DNA of 60,821 nucleotides from positions 1-60,821 of the forward strand of contig NZ_JAPCWC010000022.1 of the NCBI RefSeq assembly GCF_026420865.1. The letters run 5' to 3'. The notes below the pieces were generated by a model that was not told the origin of the DNA, searched no databases, and saw only the letters and a program-made list of their open reading frames with translations. A program made the position numbers and the translations under genes. Source of the stretch: Novosphingobium clariflavum. GTDB taxonomy: Bacteria > Pseudomonadota > Alphaproteobacteria > Sphingomonadales > Sphingomonadaceae. Numbering within the stretch: position 1 is the stretch's first letter; each line of letters starts with the position of its first letter. Shown one piece after another: positions 27,697-36,241 of the stretch.

Positions 27697-28703
27697 ACGC
27701 CGCCATCTCCACCTTCGACCACGCGGACAGCGCCGCGGCCCACGAGGATCCCCGCACCCGGTGGTTCCGCGAGGTGCTGGCCGCCGAGCGCGATGCACTG
27801 AACCACTTCCTGCGTGCCGATCATGCCGCCATGGCTGCCGTCGTCGCCCTGCTCGCGGCGCAGCAGCGGCCGGTGGTCTGCCTCGGCATCGGCAAGTCGG
27901 GCCTGGTCGCCGCAAAAGTGGCGGCAACCTTCTCCAGCCTCGGCACCGCCGCGTTCTTCCTCAATGCAGCCGAGGCCGCGCACGGCGATCTTGGCGCCGT
28001 GCAGACCGAAAACGTCGTGCTGCTGTTCTCCAACAGCGGCTCGACCGAGGAGATCATGCGCATCCTGCCGATCCTCAAGGCGCGCAAGTGCCCGCTGATC
28101 GGCGTGATCGGGCGCGCCCGCTCGCCGCTGGCGCAAGTGGTCGACCATCTCGTGCTGATGGACCTGCAGGGCGAGGCCGACCACATCGGCATGGCCCCCA
28201 CCTCCAGCACGACCCTGCAGATGGCGATCGGCGATGCCCTTGCCGTCGCCGCCAGCCGGGCGCGGGGTTTCACCCGCGAGGACTTCCTGCGCCACCACCC
28301 TGCCGGACTGCTTGGCCGCCACATGATCCCGGTGCGCCACCTGATGCGCAAGGGCGCTGACCTGCCGACCGTAGCCCCGGATGCCAGCGTGGCCGAGATG
28401 ATCGCGGTGATCTCCGCCGGCTGCATGGGCGCGGTCTGCGTGGTCGACCAGGACAACCGCCTGCTCGGCCTTGTCGTCGACGGCGACGTGCGCCGCCTGA
28501 TCGAGGCCCGCCGCGACCTCTACGCCGCCCGCACCGCCGACGTCATGAAGACCGGCCCCCTGGTGATCGGCGAGGATGCCGTCGTCGCCGATGTCCTGCT
28601 GCTGCTGCAAGAGGCCGGCCGCCCGCTTTCGGTGGTGCCCGTCGTGGACGGCGAGGGGCGCCTTTCCGGCATGATCCAGAGCTACGAATTGCTGCGCCCC
28701 TGA
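27690..28703 (+). CDS. kdsD: D-arabinose-5-phosphate isomerase (KdsD/KpsF family)
   Basis: A 337-residue SIS-plus-CBS protein that converts ribulose-5-phosphate to arabinose-5-phosphate, the first committed step to Kdo. The SIS domain (about residues 35-190) has GIGKSGLVAAKVAATFSSLGT and LLFSNSGSTEEI. Two CBS domains follow (about 215-270 and 285-335; AVCVVDQDNRLLGLVVDGDVRR). The length and domain order match KdsD/KpsF/GutQ. Clustering with kdsB and kdsA supports a Kdo role over sugar-alcohol metabolism. Confidence 0.92.
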   Translation: MLNAAISTFDHADSAAAHEDPRTRWFREVLAAERDALNHFLRADHAAMAAVVALLAAQQRPVVCLGIGKSGLVAAKVAATFSSLGTAAFFLNAAEAAHGDLGAVQTENVVLLFSNSGSTEEIMRILPILKARKCPLIGVIGRARSPLAQVVDHLVLMDLQGEADHIGMAPTSSTTLQMAIGDALAVAASRARGFTREDFLRHHPAGLLGRHMIPVRHLMRKGADLPTVAPDASVAEMIAVISAGCMGAVCVVDQDNRLLGLVVDGDVRRLIEARRDLYAARTADVMKTGPLVIGEDAVVADVLLLLQEAGRPLSVVPVVDGEGRLSGMIQSYELLRP

Positions 28704-28742
28704 CCGGCGCGAACCGACACCACTTCAACCGGGGGAATTGAA

Positions 28743-29324
28743 ATGATCGCTACCATCCTGGACACCGGCTTCCGCATCGACGAAACCCTGCGGGCGAGGA
28801 TCGCCGGCTTCAACCGCCGCGACGACGTCGCCACGCTGATCCGCCCCGGCGGCATCGGCATCGAACTGGGCGTCGCCGCGGGCGATTTCTCGCAGCGCAT
28901 CTTCGAGCGTTCGCAGATCGGCTACCTGTTCAGCGTCGATGCCTGGGCGGGCGACCGCGGCCACGGCACCGCGCAGTACATGGAGGCGATCGTCCGCCTC
29001 AACGCCTACCGCGACCGCAACTCGATCCTGCGCATGCGCTTCGACGAGGCCTCGCACCTGTTCGGCGAGGACTCGCTCGATTTCATCTATGTCGACGGCT
29101 ACGCCCACAACGGCGAGGAAGGCGGCAAGACCTTCTGGGAATGGTACCCCAAGCTCAAGCAGGGCGGCATCATCGCCGGTGACGACTACCATGCCGACTG
29201 GCCGCTGGTGGTCTCCGCGGTCGACGACTTCGTGGCCCGCAACGGCCTCGAACTTTTCGTGATCGAATGCAGCGAGGACAGCTGGAACTCGCGCTACCCG
29301 ACCTGGTTCGCGTTCAAGCCCTGA
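28743..29324 (+). CDS. class I SAM-dependent methyltransferase
   Basis: The 193-residue protein has the SAM-binding glycine loop IGIELGVAAGDFSQRIF near residue 40, an acidic block FSVDAWAG at the end of the second strand, and FIYVDGYAHNGEEG resembling the Methyltransf_24 family. GGGGGAATTGAA precedes the ATG. It lies between kdsD and kdsB, 39 bp after the former and 19 bp before the latter, so it may methylate a Kdo-containing glycan or its precursor. The acceptor cannot be read from sequence. Confidence 0.78.
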   Translation: MIATILDTGFRIDETLRARIAGFNRRDDVATLIRPGGIGIELGVAAGDFSQRIFERSQIGYLFSVDAWAGDRGHGTAQYMEAIVRLNAYRDRNSILRMRFDEASHLFGEDSLDFIYVDGYAHNGEEGGKTFWEWYPKLKQGGIIAGDDYHADWPLVVSAVDDFVARNGLELFVIECSEDSWNSRYPTWFAFKP

Positions 29325-29343
29325 GCGGCAGGAGCAGCCGTCG

Positions 29344-30147
29344 ATGAGCGCCGCCATCGTCATCCCCGCCCGCTTCGGCTCGTCCCGCCTGCCGGGAAAG
29401 CCCATGCTGGCAATCGCCGGCATGACCATGCTGGAACGGGTCTGGCGCATCGCCAGCGCCGTTCCCGGCGTCTCGCGCGTGGTGATCTGCACCGAGGACC
29501 ACCGCATCGCCGAGCACGCCGCCGTGTTCGGCGGCGAGACGGTGCTGACTTCGCCGACCTGCCGCAACGGCACCGAGCGGATGGCCGAGGCGGCGGCAAG
29601 CGCGGGCATCACCGAGACCGCGCTCATCAACCTCCAGGGCGATGCGGTGCTGACGCCGCCGTGGGTCCTGGCGGCGATGGTCGCGGAATTCGCAGGCGCC
29701 AGCGATGCCACGGCCGGCAGCGAGCCGGACTTCGACATCGTCACCCCGGCAGTCGCGCTCGGCGAGGACGATCTGGCCGCGTTCAAGGCCCACAAGGCGC
29801 TCGCCCCCGCCAGCGGCACCACCGTCACGTTCGACCGGCGCCGCAATGCGCTCTACTTCTCCAAGCAGATCATCCCCTTCGTGCGCACGGCGGGAATGGC
29901 GCCGGTCTATCGGCACATCGGCCTCTACGGCTTCACCGCCGGAAGCCTTGCCCGCTATGTCGCGCTGCCGCCCTCGCCGCTCGAACTGACCGAGGGGCTG
30001 GAGCAATTGCGCGCGCTCGAAAACGGCATGACCATCCGGGTCGTCCCGGTCGACTACCGGGGCCGCACCCATGCCTCGGTCGATGCGCCCGAAGATGTGC
30101 CACTGGTCGAGGCGATCATCGCCCGCGAAGGCGAACTGGCGCTCTGA
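29344..30147 (+). CDS. kdsB: 3-deoxy-manno-octulosonate cytidylyltransferase (CMP-Kdo synthetase)
   Basis: A 267-residue nucleotidyltransferase that activates Kdo with CTP. The N-terminal IPARFGSSRLPGKPM is the CTP-binding signature, followed by NLQGDAVLTPP (metal-binding Asp), YFSKQIIPFVR and RHIGLYGFTAGSL. It is slightly longer than the 245-250 residues of Escherichia coli KdsB. Its stop codon precedes the phosphatase ATG by one base. Confidence 0.92.
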   Translation: MSAAIVIPARFGSSRLPGKPMLAIAGMTMLERVWRIASAVPGVSRVVICTEDHRIAEHAAVFGGETVLTSPTCRNGTERMAEAAASAGITETALINLQGDAVLTPPWVLAAMVAEFAGASDATAGSEPDFDIVTPAVALGEDDLAAFKAHKALAPASGTTVTFDRRRNALYFSKQIIPFVRTAGMAPVYRHIGLYGFTAGSLARYVALPPSPLELTEGLEQLRALENGMTIRVVPVDYRGRTHASVDAPEDVPLVEAIIAREGELAL

Positions 30148-30148
30148 C

Positions 30149-30772
30149 ATGCGGCTGATCCTCGCCCGCCATGGCAATACGTTCGGCCCCGAGGACCGCG
30201 TCGTCTGGGTCGGCGCCCGCAGCGACCTGCCGCTGGTCGGCAAGGGCCGCGCGCAGGCCGCCGCCATCGGCACGGCCCTCCTGTCGCGCGGCATGGTCCC
30301 CACCCGCATCCATGCCGGGCCCCTGCAACGCACGGTGCAGACCGCCGCCATCGCCGCCGAGGCCATGGGGCTCTGCGCCGCTGCGCTGACCATCACCCCC
30401 GAACTGCGCGAGATCGACTATGGCTGCTGGGAAGGCCGCTCCAACGCCGAGATCCGCGCGGCGCACGGCGACAGCGCCATCGACGGCTGGCAGCAGGACA
30501 GCGTGTTCCCCGAAGGCTTTTGCTGGAGCCCGCCAGAGGGCGAGATCCGCGCCCAGTGGCAGGCCTTCCTCGCCCGCCTGCCACTAGACCGCGACGAGAC
30601 CGTGCTGGTGATTTCCAGCAACGGCATCTACCGGGTCATCGCGCAAGGCTTCGGCATACCGGCAGCCGATGCCAAGATGGATACCGGGGCGCTTTCCATC
30701 CTGCATCTCTCCCCAGACCGGATCACCGTCGCGTGCTGGAACGCGCGCCCCGGCGATCTCCCCCATTCCTGA
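30149..30772 (+). CDS. histidine phosphatase in the Kdo operon
   Basis: A 207-residue phosphoglycerate-mutase-like protein with LARHGNTF at the N-terminus, ELREIDYGCWEGRS carrying the acidic residue, and VLVISSNGIYRVI. The usual second-histidine motif VxHGG reads VISSNGIYR, so the second catalytic histidine appears replaced by Ser-Asn; activity may be altered. It lies between kdsB (1-bp gap) and kdsA (18-bp gap). No KdsC-type HAD phosphatase is in this operon, so a role in dephosphorylating Kdo-8-phosphate is an attractive but untested idea. Confidence 0.8.
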   Translation: MRLILARHGNTFGPEDRVVWVGARSDLPLVGKGRAQAAAIGTALLSRGMVPTRIHAGPLQRTVQTAAIAAEAMGLCAAALTITPELREIDYGCWEGRSNAEIRAAHGDSAIDGWQQDSVFPEGFCWSPPEGEIRAQWQAFLARLPLDRDETVLVISSNGIYRVIAQGFGIPAADAKMDTGALSILHLSPDRITVACWNARPGDLPHS

Positions 30773-30790
30773 CAGCAAAGCAGCACGACC

Positions 30791-31648
30791 ATGGCCCCCG
30801 TTCCGCCCACCAGCGTCCCGCCCCGCAGCTTCACCATCCGCGACGACATCGAGATCGGCGGCGATGCGCCCTTCGTGCTGATCGCCGGCCCTTGCCAGAT
30901 CGAGGGCCGCGACCATGCGCTGTTCATGGCCGAAAAGATCGCCGAGGCCTGCGCCCCCACCGGCACCCGTTTCGTCTACAAGTCGAGCTTCGACAAGGCC
31001 AACCGCTCCTCGCTGTCCACCGCGCGCGGCGTCGGGCTGGACGAAGGGCTCGCGGTGCTCGACGCGGTCAGGCAGGGTTTTGGCTGCCCGGTGCTCACCG
31101 ACGTCCACGAAGCCGCGCAGTGCGAGGCGGTGAGGGACGTGGTGGACGTGATCCAGATTCCCGCCTTCCTCTGCCGCCAGACCGACCTGCTGCTTGCCGC
31201 CGGGGCAACCGGGCGGGTGATCAACGTCAAGAAAGGCCAGTTCCTCGCCCCCTGGGACATGCAGAACGTCGCCGACAAGATCGCCAGCACCGGCAACGAG
31301 CGGATCATCCTGTGCGACCGGGGTACCAGCTTCGGCTACAACACCCTGGTATCGGACTTTCGCGGCCTGCCGATCATGGCGCGCACCGGCTACCCGGTGA
31401 TGTTCGACGCCACCCACAGCGTCCAGCAACCTGGCGGCCTTGGCGCCACGTCGGGCGGACAGCGCGAATTCGCACCGGTGCTGGCCCGCGCGGCCTGTGC
31501 GGTGGGGGTCTCGGCAGTGTTCATCGAGACTCACGAAGACCCGGACAATGCCCCCTCGGACGGACCCAACATGATCCCGATCGGGGAGATGAAGGCCCTC
31601 ATCGGCACCCTGCGGGCGCTCGATGCCATCGCCAAGGGCCTCGGCTGA
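30791..31648 (+). CDS. kdsA: 3-deoxy-8-phosphooctulonate synthase
   Basis: The 285-residue DAHP-synthase-class I-like enzyme condenses PEP with arabinose-5-phosphate. Diagnostic blocks are AGPCQIEGRDHALFMAEKI, FVYKSSFDKANRSS, INVKKGQFLAPWDM and CDRGTSFGYNTLVSDFR. Asn in NVKKGQ at the position that is Cys in metal-dependent forms suggests the metal-independent class. Length is normal. It is the last Kdo gene; the QuiC-like gene begins 131 bp later. Confidence 0.94.
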   Translation: MAPVPPTSVPPRSFTIRDDIEIGGDAPFVLIAGPCQIEGRDHALFMAEKIAEACAPTGTRFVYKSSFDKANRSSLSTARGVGLDEGLAVLDAVRQGFGCPVLTDVHEAAQCEAVRDVVDVIQIPAFLCRQTDLLLAAGATGRVINVKKGQFLAPWDMQNVADKIASTGNERIILCDRGTSFGYNTLVSDFRGLPIMARTGYPVMFDATHSVQQPGGLGATSGGQREFAPVLARAACAVGVSAVFIETHEDPDNAPSDGPNMIPIGEMKALIGTLRALDAIAKGLG

Positions 31649-31779
31649 ACTTCATGCCCTCCCCTGCAGCCTGGAAGGCAGTCCATAACAAACAGGCATG
31701 AGCAATGTCGACGGCGGGGCTTCAAGGGCGTAGCCTGGGCCTGGATACCGGGGGGCAGGAACTGCACCGGAGGCCCAGC

Positions 31780-33723
31780 ATGCCCAACGCCCACAATGAT
31801 CGCATTGCCAGCGGGGCTCGCAATACCAGCGGGGCCCACAACGCCATCGCCACGGTATCCCTGCGCGGGACGCTGGAGGAAAAGCTCAAGGCCGCCGCCG
31901 ATGCCGGGTTCGCATCCGTCGAGATCTTCGAGAACGACCTGATCGGCTCGGCCCTGCGCCCCGCGCAAGTGCGCGCGATGATGGCTGACCTCGGCATCCG
32001 CTGCTCGCTCTACCAGCCGTTCCGCGATTTCGAAGGCATGCCCGGCCCGCTGCGCCAGCGCGCCATGGACCGCGCCGAGCGCAAGTTCGACCTCATGGCC
32101 GAACTCGATACCGACCGCATCCTCGTCTGCTCCAACTGCTCGCCCCATGCGCTGGGCGAGCGCGAGCGGATCGTCGACGACTTGCGGGACCTCGGCGAAC
32201 GGGCCGCGGCGCGCGGCATCCTGGTCGGTTACGAGGCGCTTGCCTGGGGCCGCCACGTCAACGACCACCGCGCGGCCTGGTCGATCGTCAAGGAAGTCGA
32301 TCACCCCGCCATCGGCATCATCCTCGACAGCTTCCATTCGCTCTCGCGCCGCATCCCGAGCGAAAGCATCCGCGAGATCCCCGGCGACAAGATCGTCTAC
32401 GTCCAGCTCGCCGACGCCCCGCTGCTCGACATGGACCTGCTCTACTGGAGCCGACACTTCCGCAACCTGCCGGGGCAAGGCGGACTGGACCTGCCCGGCT
32501 ACGTCGCCGAGATCCTGCGCACCGGCTATCAGGGCCCGCTCTCGCTGGAAATCTTCAACGACCGCTTCCGCTCTACCGCCTCGCGCCTGGTGGCGCAGGA
32601 CGGCCACCGCTCGCTCGAATACGTCCGCGATGCCGCCCGGCGCCTGCTTGGCGAGCCGACCGACATCCCCCCGCCGCAGCCGCCGCTCGGCGCCGAGTTC
32701 GTGGAATTCACCGCCGCCGGACAAGACGCCGTCCGCCTTGGCGCGACTTTCGCATCGCTAGGGTTCAGCGAGATCGGCCGCCACCGCACCAAGAAGGTCA
32801 CCCGCTGGCGGCAGGGCAACGTCAACCTCGTCATCAATGCCGAGCCCAAGGGCTTCGTCAAGTCCTACCGCATCGTCCACGGCCCCTCGATCTGCGCGAT
32901 CGGCGTGCGGGTGAAAGACGCCGAGGCGGTGATGCGCCGCGCCGCCGCGCTGGGCATCCGCGCCTATAGCCCGGAGGGCCGCCCCGGCCGCATGGCCATG
33001 CCCGCCCTGCGCGGCGTCGGCGGCAGCCTTGTCTACCTCGTCGAGGATGACGGCGCCGAGGCGCTCTGGGCCCGCGAGTTCGAAGCCCGTGCGCAGCCGG
33101 AGCCCGGCAGCGATGCCGAAACCGCAGCGCGCGTGCGCGACATCGATCACCTCGCCGCCGTCGTCCACAACGACGAGTTCCTGTCCTGGCAGCTCTACTG
33201 GCGCGCGCTGTTCGGCCTCGAGGGGCGCGATGCCAACGACGTGATCGATCCCTCCGGCCTTGTCCACAGCCAGGCGCTGCAATCGCCGGACGGCAAGTTC
33301 CGCCTCACCCTCAACGCCTCCGACGCGCGCGAGACGCTGTCCTCGCGCTTCCTGGCTCAGGGCATGGGCGGCGGCTTCCAGCACGTGGCGATCACCTGCG
33401 ACGACATCATGGCCACCGCCGCCGAAACCCGCGCCCGCGGCGCCGCGATGCTGGAGATCCCCGCCAACTACTACGACGACCTCGTCGCCCGCTTCGGCTT
33501 CGACGACGCGGCCGCGAGGCACATGCAGCAAGGCGGCGTGCTCTACGACGAGGACGGCGCCGGCAATACCTACCGCCAGCTCTACAGCCGCGCCTTCGAC
33601 AAGCTGTTCTTCTTCGAGTTCGTGGAACGCGGGGGAACTTACGCCGGTTACGGAGCGCCCAATGCCGGGATCAGGCTGGCCGCGCAGAACCGGTTCCGGG
33701 CACCGGAAGCCGTGGCGGAATAG
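31780..33723 (+). CDS. quiC: 3-dehydroshikimate dehydratase, QuiC type fused to an HPPD-like domain
   Basis: A 647-residue two-domain enzyme that dehydrates 3-dehydroshikimate to protocatechuate. Residues about 15-275 are a sugar-phosphate-isomerase-like TIM barrel (AGFASVEIFENDLIG, LVGYEALAWGRHVNDH, GIILDSFHSLSR, LSLEIFNDRFR). Residues about 300-640 are VOC repeats resembling 4-hydroxyphenylpyruvate dioxygenase (DHLAAVVHNDEFLSW, FQHVAITCDDI, KLFFFEFVER). The start was placed at MPNAHND because GGAGG lies six bases upstream; an upstream in-frame ATG at 31705 has no such site. It works with the dehydrogenase and transporter encoded convergently downstream. Confidence 0.9.
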   Translation: MPNAHNDRIASGARNTSGAHNAIATVSLRGTLEEKLKAAADAGFASVEIFENDLIGSALRPAQVRAMMADLGIRCSLYQPFRDFEGMPGPLRQRAMDRAERKFDLMAELDTDRILVCSNCSPHALGERERIVDDLRDLGERAAARGILVGYEALAWGRHVNDHRAAWSIVKEVDHPAIGIILDSFHSLSRRIPSESIREIPGDKIVYVQLADAPLLDMDLLYWSRHFRNLPGQGGLDLPGYVAEILRTGYQGPLSLEIFNDRFRSTASRLVAQDGHRSLEYVRDAARRLLGEPTDIPPPQPPLGAEFVEFTAAGQDAVRLGATFASLGFSEIGRHRTKKVTRWRQGNVNLVINAEPKGFVKSYRIVHGPSICAIGVRVKDAEAVMRRAAALGIRAYSPEGRPGRMAMPALRGVGGSLVYLVEDDGAEALWAREFEARAQPEPGSDAETAARVRDIDHLAAVVHNDEFLSWQLYWRALFGLEGRDANDVIDPSGLVHSQALQSPDGKFRLTLNASDARETLSSRFLAQGMGGGFQHVAITCDDIMATAAETRARGAAMLEIPANYYDDLVARFGFDDAAARHMQQGGVLYDEDGAGNTYRQLYSRAFDKLFFFEFVERGGTYAGYGAPNAGIRLAAQNRFRAPEAVAE

Positions 33724-33769
33724 GCGGGCGACCGTTTCAGACCGAGGCAGGGGGCCATGCCCCCTGCGC

Positions 33770-34645
33770 TTACGCCGCCGCGAAGTCCGCCAGCATGCGC
33801 CGACTGTCCGGCTTGCGCCCCGTGAACATCGCAAAGGCGTGCGCCGCCTGCATCACCGCCATGCCGCCGCCGTTGAGCGTCGCGCAGCCGATCGCCTTTG
33901 CCGCCAGCAGCAATTGGGTTTCGAGCGGAAAATAGATCACCTCCGAGACCCACATGCGCGGCTCCAGCAAGGCCGGATCGAACGGCAGGCCGGGATGGCT
34001 GAGCATGCCGACGGGCGAGGCCTGCACGGCGCCATCGACCCCGGCCAGCGCCACGGCGGGCGACGCCGCCGCCACCACCTCGGCCTCGGGGAACAACGCG
34101 CCCAGCCGGGCGGCCAGCGCTTGCGCGCGGTCGCTGGCCGGGTCGAAGATGGCCAGCCGCCTCGCGCCGAGGTCGAGATGGGCATAGCCCACTGCCGCCG
34201 CTGCGCCGCCCGCACCGATCATCGCCACCTTGCTGCGCGGCAATACGCCGAGCCCGGCAAGGAAGTGCGCGCGGTAGCCGGACCAGTCGGTATTGTCGCC
34301 ATAACTACGGCCGTCCCGGAACAGCACGGTATTGACCGCGCCGAGCCGCGCGGCGACGTCGGACAGCTCATCGAGCAGGGGCACCACCGCCTGCTTGAAG
34401 GGATGGGTGACGTTGACCCCGTCGAACCCGAGCGAGGCCAGCATGGCGAGGAACTGGCCGAGATCCCCGGCTCCGAAACCCACGGCCTCGCTATCGAGAA
34501 TGCGATAGACCATCGGCAGGCCCAGTGCGCGGGCTTCGCGCTCATGCATCTCGGGGCTGCGCGATCCGCCAATGCCCAAGCCGACAAGGCCGCAGAGGAT
34601 GGACGCGCGGGCGGGCGCCGAAACGGCGACAGGGGGCTGCAACAT
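33770..34645 (-). CDS. shikimate/quinate 5-dehydrogenase
   Basis: The 291-residue AroE-family protein oxidises shikimate or quinate with NAD(P). The substrate loop GLGIGGSRSPEMHE, the catalytic lysine and asparagine in VNVTHPFKQAVVPL, GAVNTVLF, and the cofactor glycine loop IGAGGAAAAVGYA are all present; the residue after the last strand (FDPASDRAQ) suggests NAD preference. AAGGA precedes the start. Its place beside a QuiC dehydratase and an aromatic-acid transporter favours a catabolic (QuiB-like) role over aromatic amino-acid synthesis. Confidence 0.88.
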   Translation of the reverse strand: MLQPPVAVSAPARASILCGLVGLGIGGSRSPEMHEREARALGLPMVYRILDSEAVGFGAGDLGQFLAMLASLGFDGVNVTHPFKQAVVPLLDELSDVAARLGAVNTVLFRDGRSYGDNTDWSGYRAHFLAGLGVLPRSKVAMIGAGGAAAAVGYAHLDLGARRLAIFDPASDRAQALAARLGALFPEAEVVAAASPAVALAGVDGAVQASPVGMLSHPGLPFDPALLEPRMWVSEVIYFPLETQLLLAAKAIGCATLNGGGMAVMQAAHAFAMFTGRKPDSRRMLADFAAA

Positions 34646-34716
34646 GATTTCGGTCCTTGGGACGTGTTCTGAAACGGGGGCGGGGCAAATGCCTGGGCTA
34701 TGTCCCAGGCATCCCG

Positions 34717-36069
34717 TCAGCCCTTGGCGGGCAACTTGATGAAGGTGACGCAGATCCCCGCCACGACCGCGGGAACCGCGAAGATCGCGAAGATCACCGG
34801 CAACGGCACCTTCTCGGCCAGCAGCACACCGCCCAGCATCGGGCCGATCACGGCACCGAGGCGGCCCACGCCCATCGCCCAGCCGAGCCCGGTGCTGCGC
34901 ACGGAAGGCGGGTAGAAGCTGGTGGCGAGCGGATAGCAGCCATTGAAGCCACCCTGGATGAAGGCGCCGATCAGGAAGGCGACCAGCAGCGTCGCCGCGA
35001 TCGGCATGGCGATGGCGCCAAAGACAACCAGCGCGGCCGCCGCGCAGACCATGAAGGCAAGGATCAGGCGGCGCAGGTCGACATGGGTGGCGATCAGGCC
35101 CAGCGCGGTGATGCCGACAAAGGCACCGATATTGTAGACCGCGCCCGCATAGATCGCCTGGGTGGCGGGCAGGCCGGCCTCGACCGCCAGCTTGGGGATC
35201 CAGCTGATCACGAAATAGAGCGTCATGAAGCCGAAGATCGTCGCCATCCACAGCAGGATGGTGCCTGCGCAGCGCCCTTCGCCCAGCACCCCGCGCAGGC
35301 CGACGTCGCTGCGCTCGGCCACGCGGCGCTCGGGCAGCGCCTCCAGCGGATCGCGACCGAGCGAGACCAGCAGCCGGTTGACCCGCGGCAGGGCACCGCG
35401 CGGCTGGCGGGAGAGGAGGAAGTCGATCGATTCGGGCAGCAGCACCCAGACCAGCGGCAGCGAGACCGTGCACAGGATGGCCGCGCCCAGCAGCATGGCC
35501 TGCCAGCCGTGAACGTCGATCTGGCGCGCAACGATGAAGCCGGTCAGCGTCGCCCCCACGGGATAGCCCGCCTGCAGGAAGCCGACCGCGAACGTGCGGT
35601 ACCTGGCCGGCGCATATTCGGCGGTCAACGCCGCCATCGTCGCCAGCACGGTGCCGATCCCGATGCCCACGAGGAAACGCGAGGCGACAAGCTCTGCAAT
35701 GCTGGTGGCCAGTGCCGAGCCGAACATCGCGGTGGCCATCATCACCAACGAGGCGATGATCAGCTTGCGGCGGCCAAAGCGATCGGCCATCGGCGCGACC
35801 AGCAAGCCGCCCGCAGCCATGCCGGCAAGGCTGGAGCTGAACACCACGCCAAGGCTCTCCGGGCTGATCTTCCAGTCGGCCGACAGCGCGGGCGCGATGT
35901 AGGAAAGGATCAGCACGTCCATGCCGTCGAGCATGTTGAGCACGAAGCAGACCGCCACGACCAGGATCTGCCGCGCAGTCCAGCCATCGGCATCGGACGC
36001 CATGGGCTTGCCGCTGACAGTCACGTAAGGGCGCACGGACACCGATCCGGCTGCGGAATATGTCGCCAT
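34717..36069 (-). CDS. MFS transporter, aromatic acid:H+ symporter (AAHS) family
   Basis: A 450-residue protein with about 12 membrane helices. The AAHS signature region is visible: NMLDGMDVLILSYIAPAL in helix 1 and GMAAGGLLVAPMADRFGRRKLI with the MFS loop-2 motif. A large central cytoplasmic loop (SRQPRGALPRVNRLL) separates the two six-helix halves. The start at MATYSAAG follows AGAGG; upstream ATGs in frame lie in less protein-like sequence. It probably imports quinate, shikimate or protocatechuate-type acids for the adjacent enzymes, 71 bp from the dehydrogenase gene. Confidence 0.9.
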   Translation of the reverse strand: MATYSAAGSVSVRPYVTVSGKPMASDADGWTARQILVVAVCFVLNMLDGMDVLILSYIAPALSADWKISPESLGVVFSSSLAGMAAGGLLVAPMADRFGRRKLIIASLVMMATAMFGSALATSIAELVASRFLVGIGIGTVLATMAALTAEYAPARYRTFAVGFLQAGYPVGATLTGFIVARQIDVHGWQAMLLGAAILCTVSLPLVWVLLPESIDFLLSRQPRGALPRVNRLLVSLGRDPLEALPERRVAERSDVGLRGVLGEGRCAGTILLWMATIFGFMTLYFVISWIPKLAVEAGLPATQAIYAGAVYNIGAFVGITALGLIATHVDLRRLILAFMVCAAAALVVFGAIAMPIAATLLVAFLIGAFIQGGFNGCYPLATSFYPPSVRSTGLGWAMGVGRLGAVIGPMLGGVLLAEKVPLPVIFAIFAVPAVVAGICVTFIKLPAKG

Positions 36070-36241
36070 GGTCTTGCCTCTTCCCATGTTCGGCCGTGCT
36101 TGACCGCACGACTTGTTTTCTCCGGCGAACCGATGCCGGACTCGCGCCCCGCGATCATTCTTCGCATCACGGGCATTGGAAGGGTGTTGCAAGGCCCGAG
36201 GCTTTGCCAGTGAGCATGGCGACGTCGATCATACCATTATG

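Noticed and set aside
33770..34645. Biosynthetic aroE
   Set aside because: The neighbours (QuiC-type dehydratase, aromatic-acid transporter, LysR) fit catabolism better, although the fold alone cannot decide.
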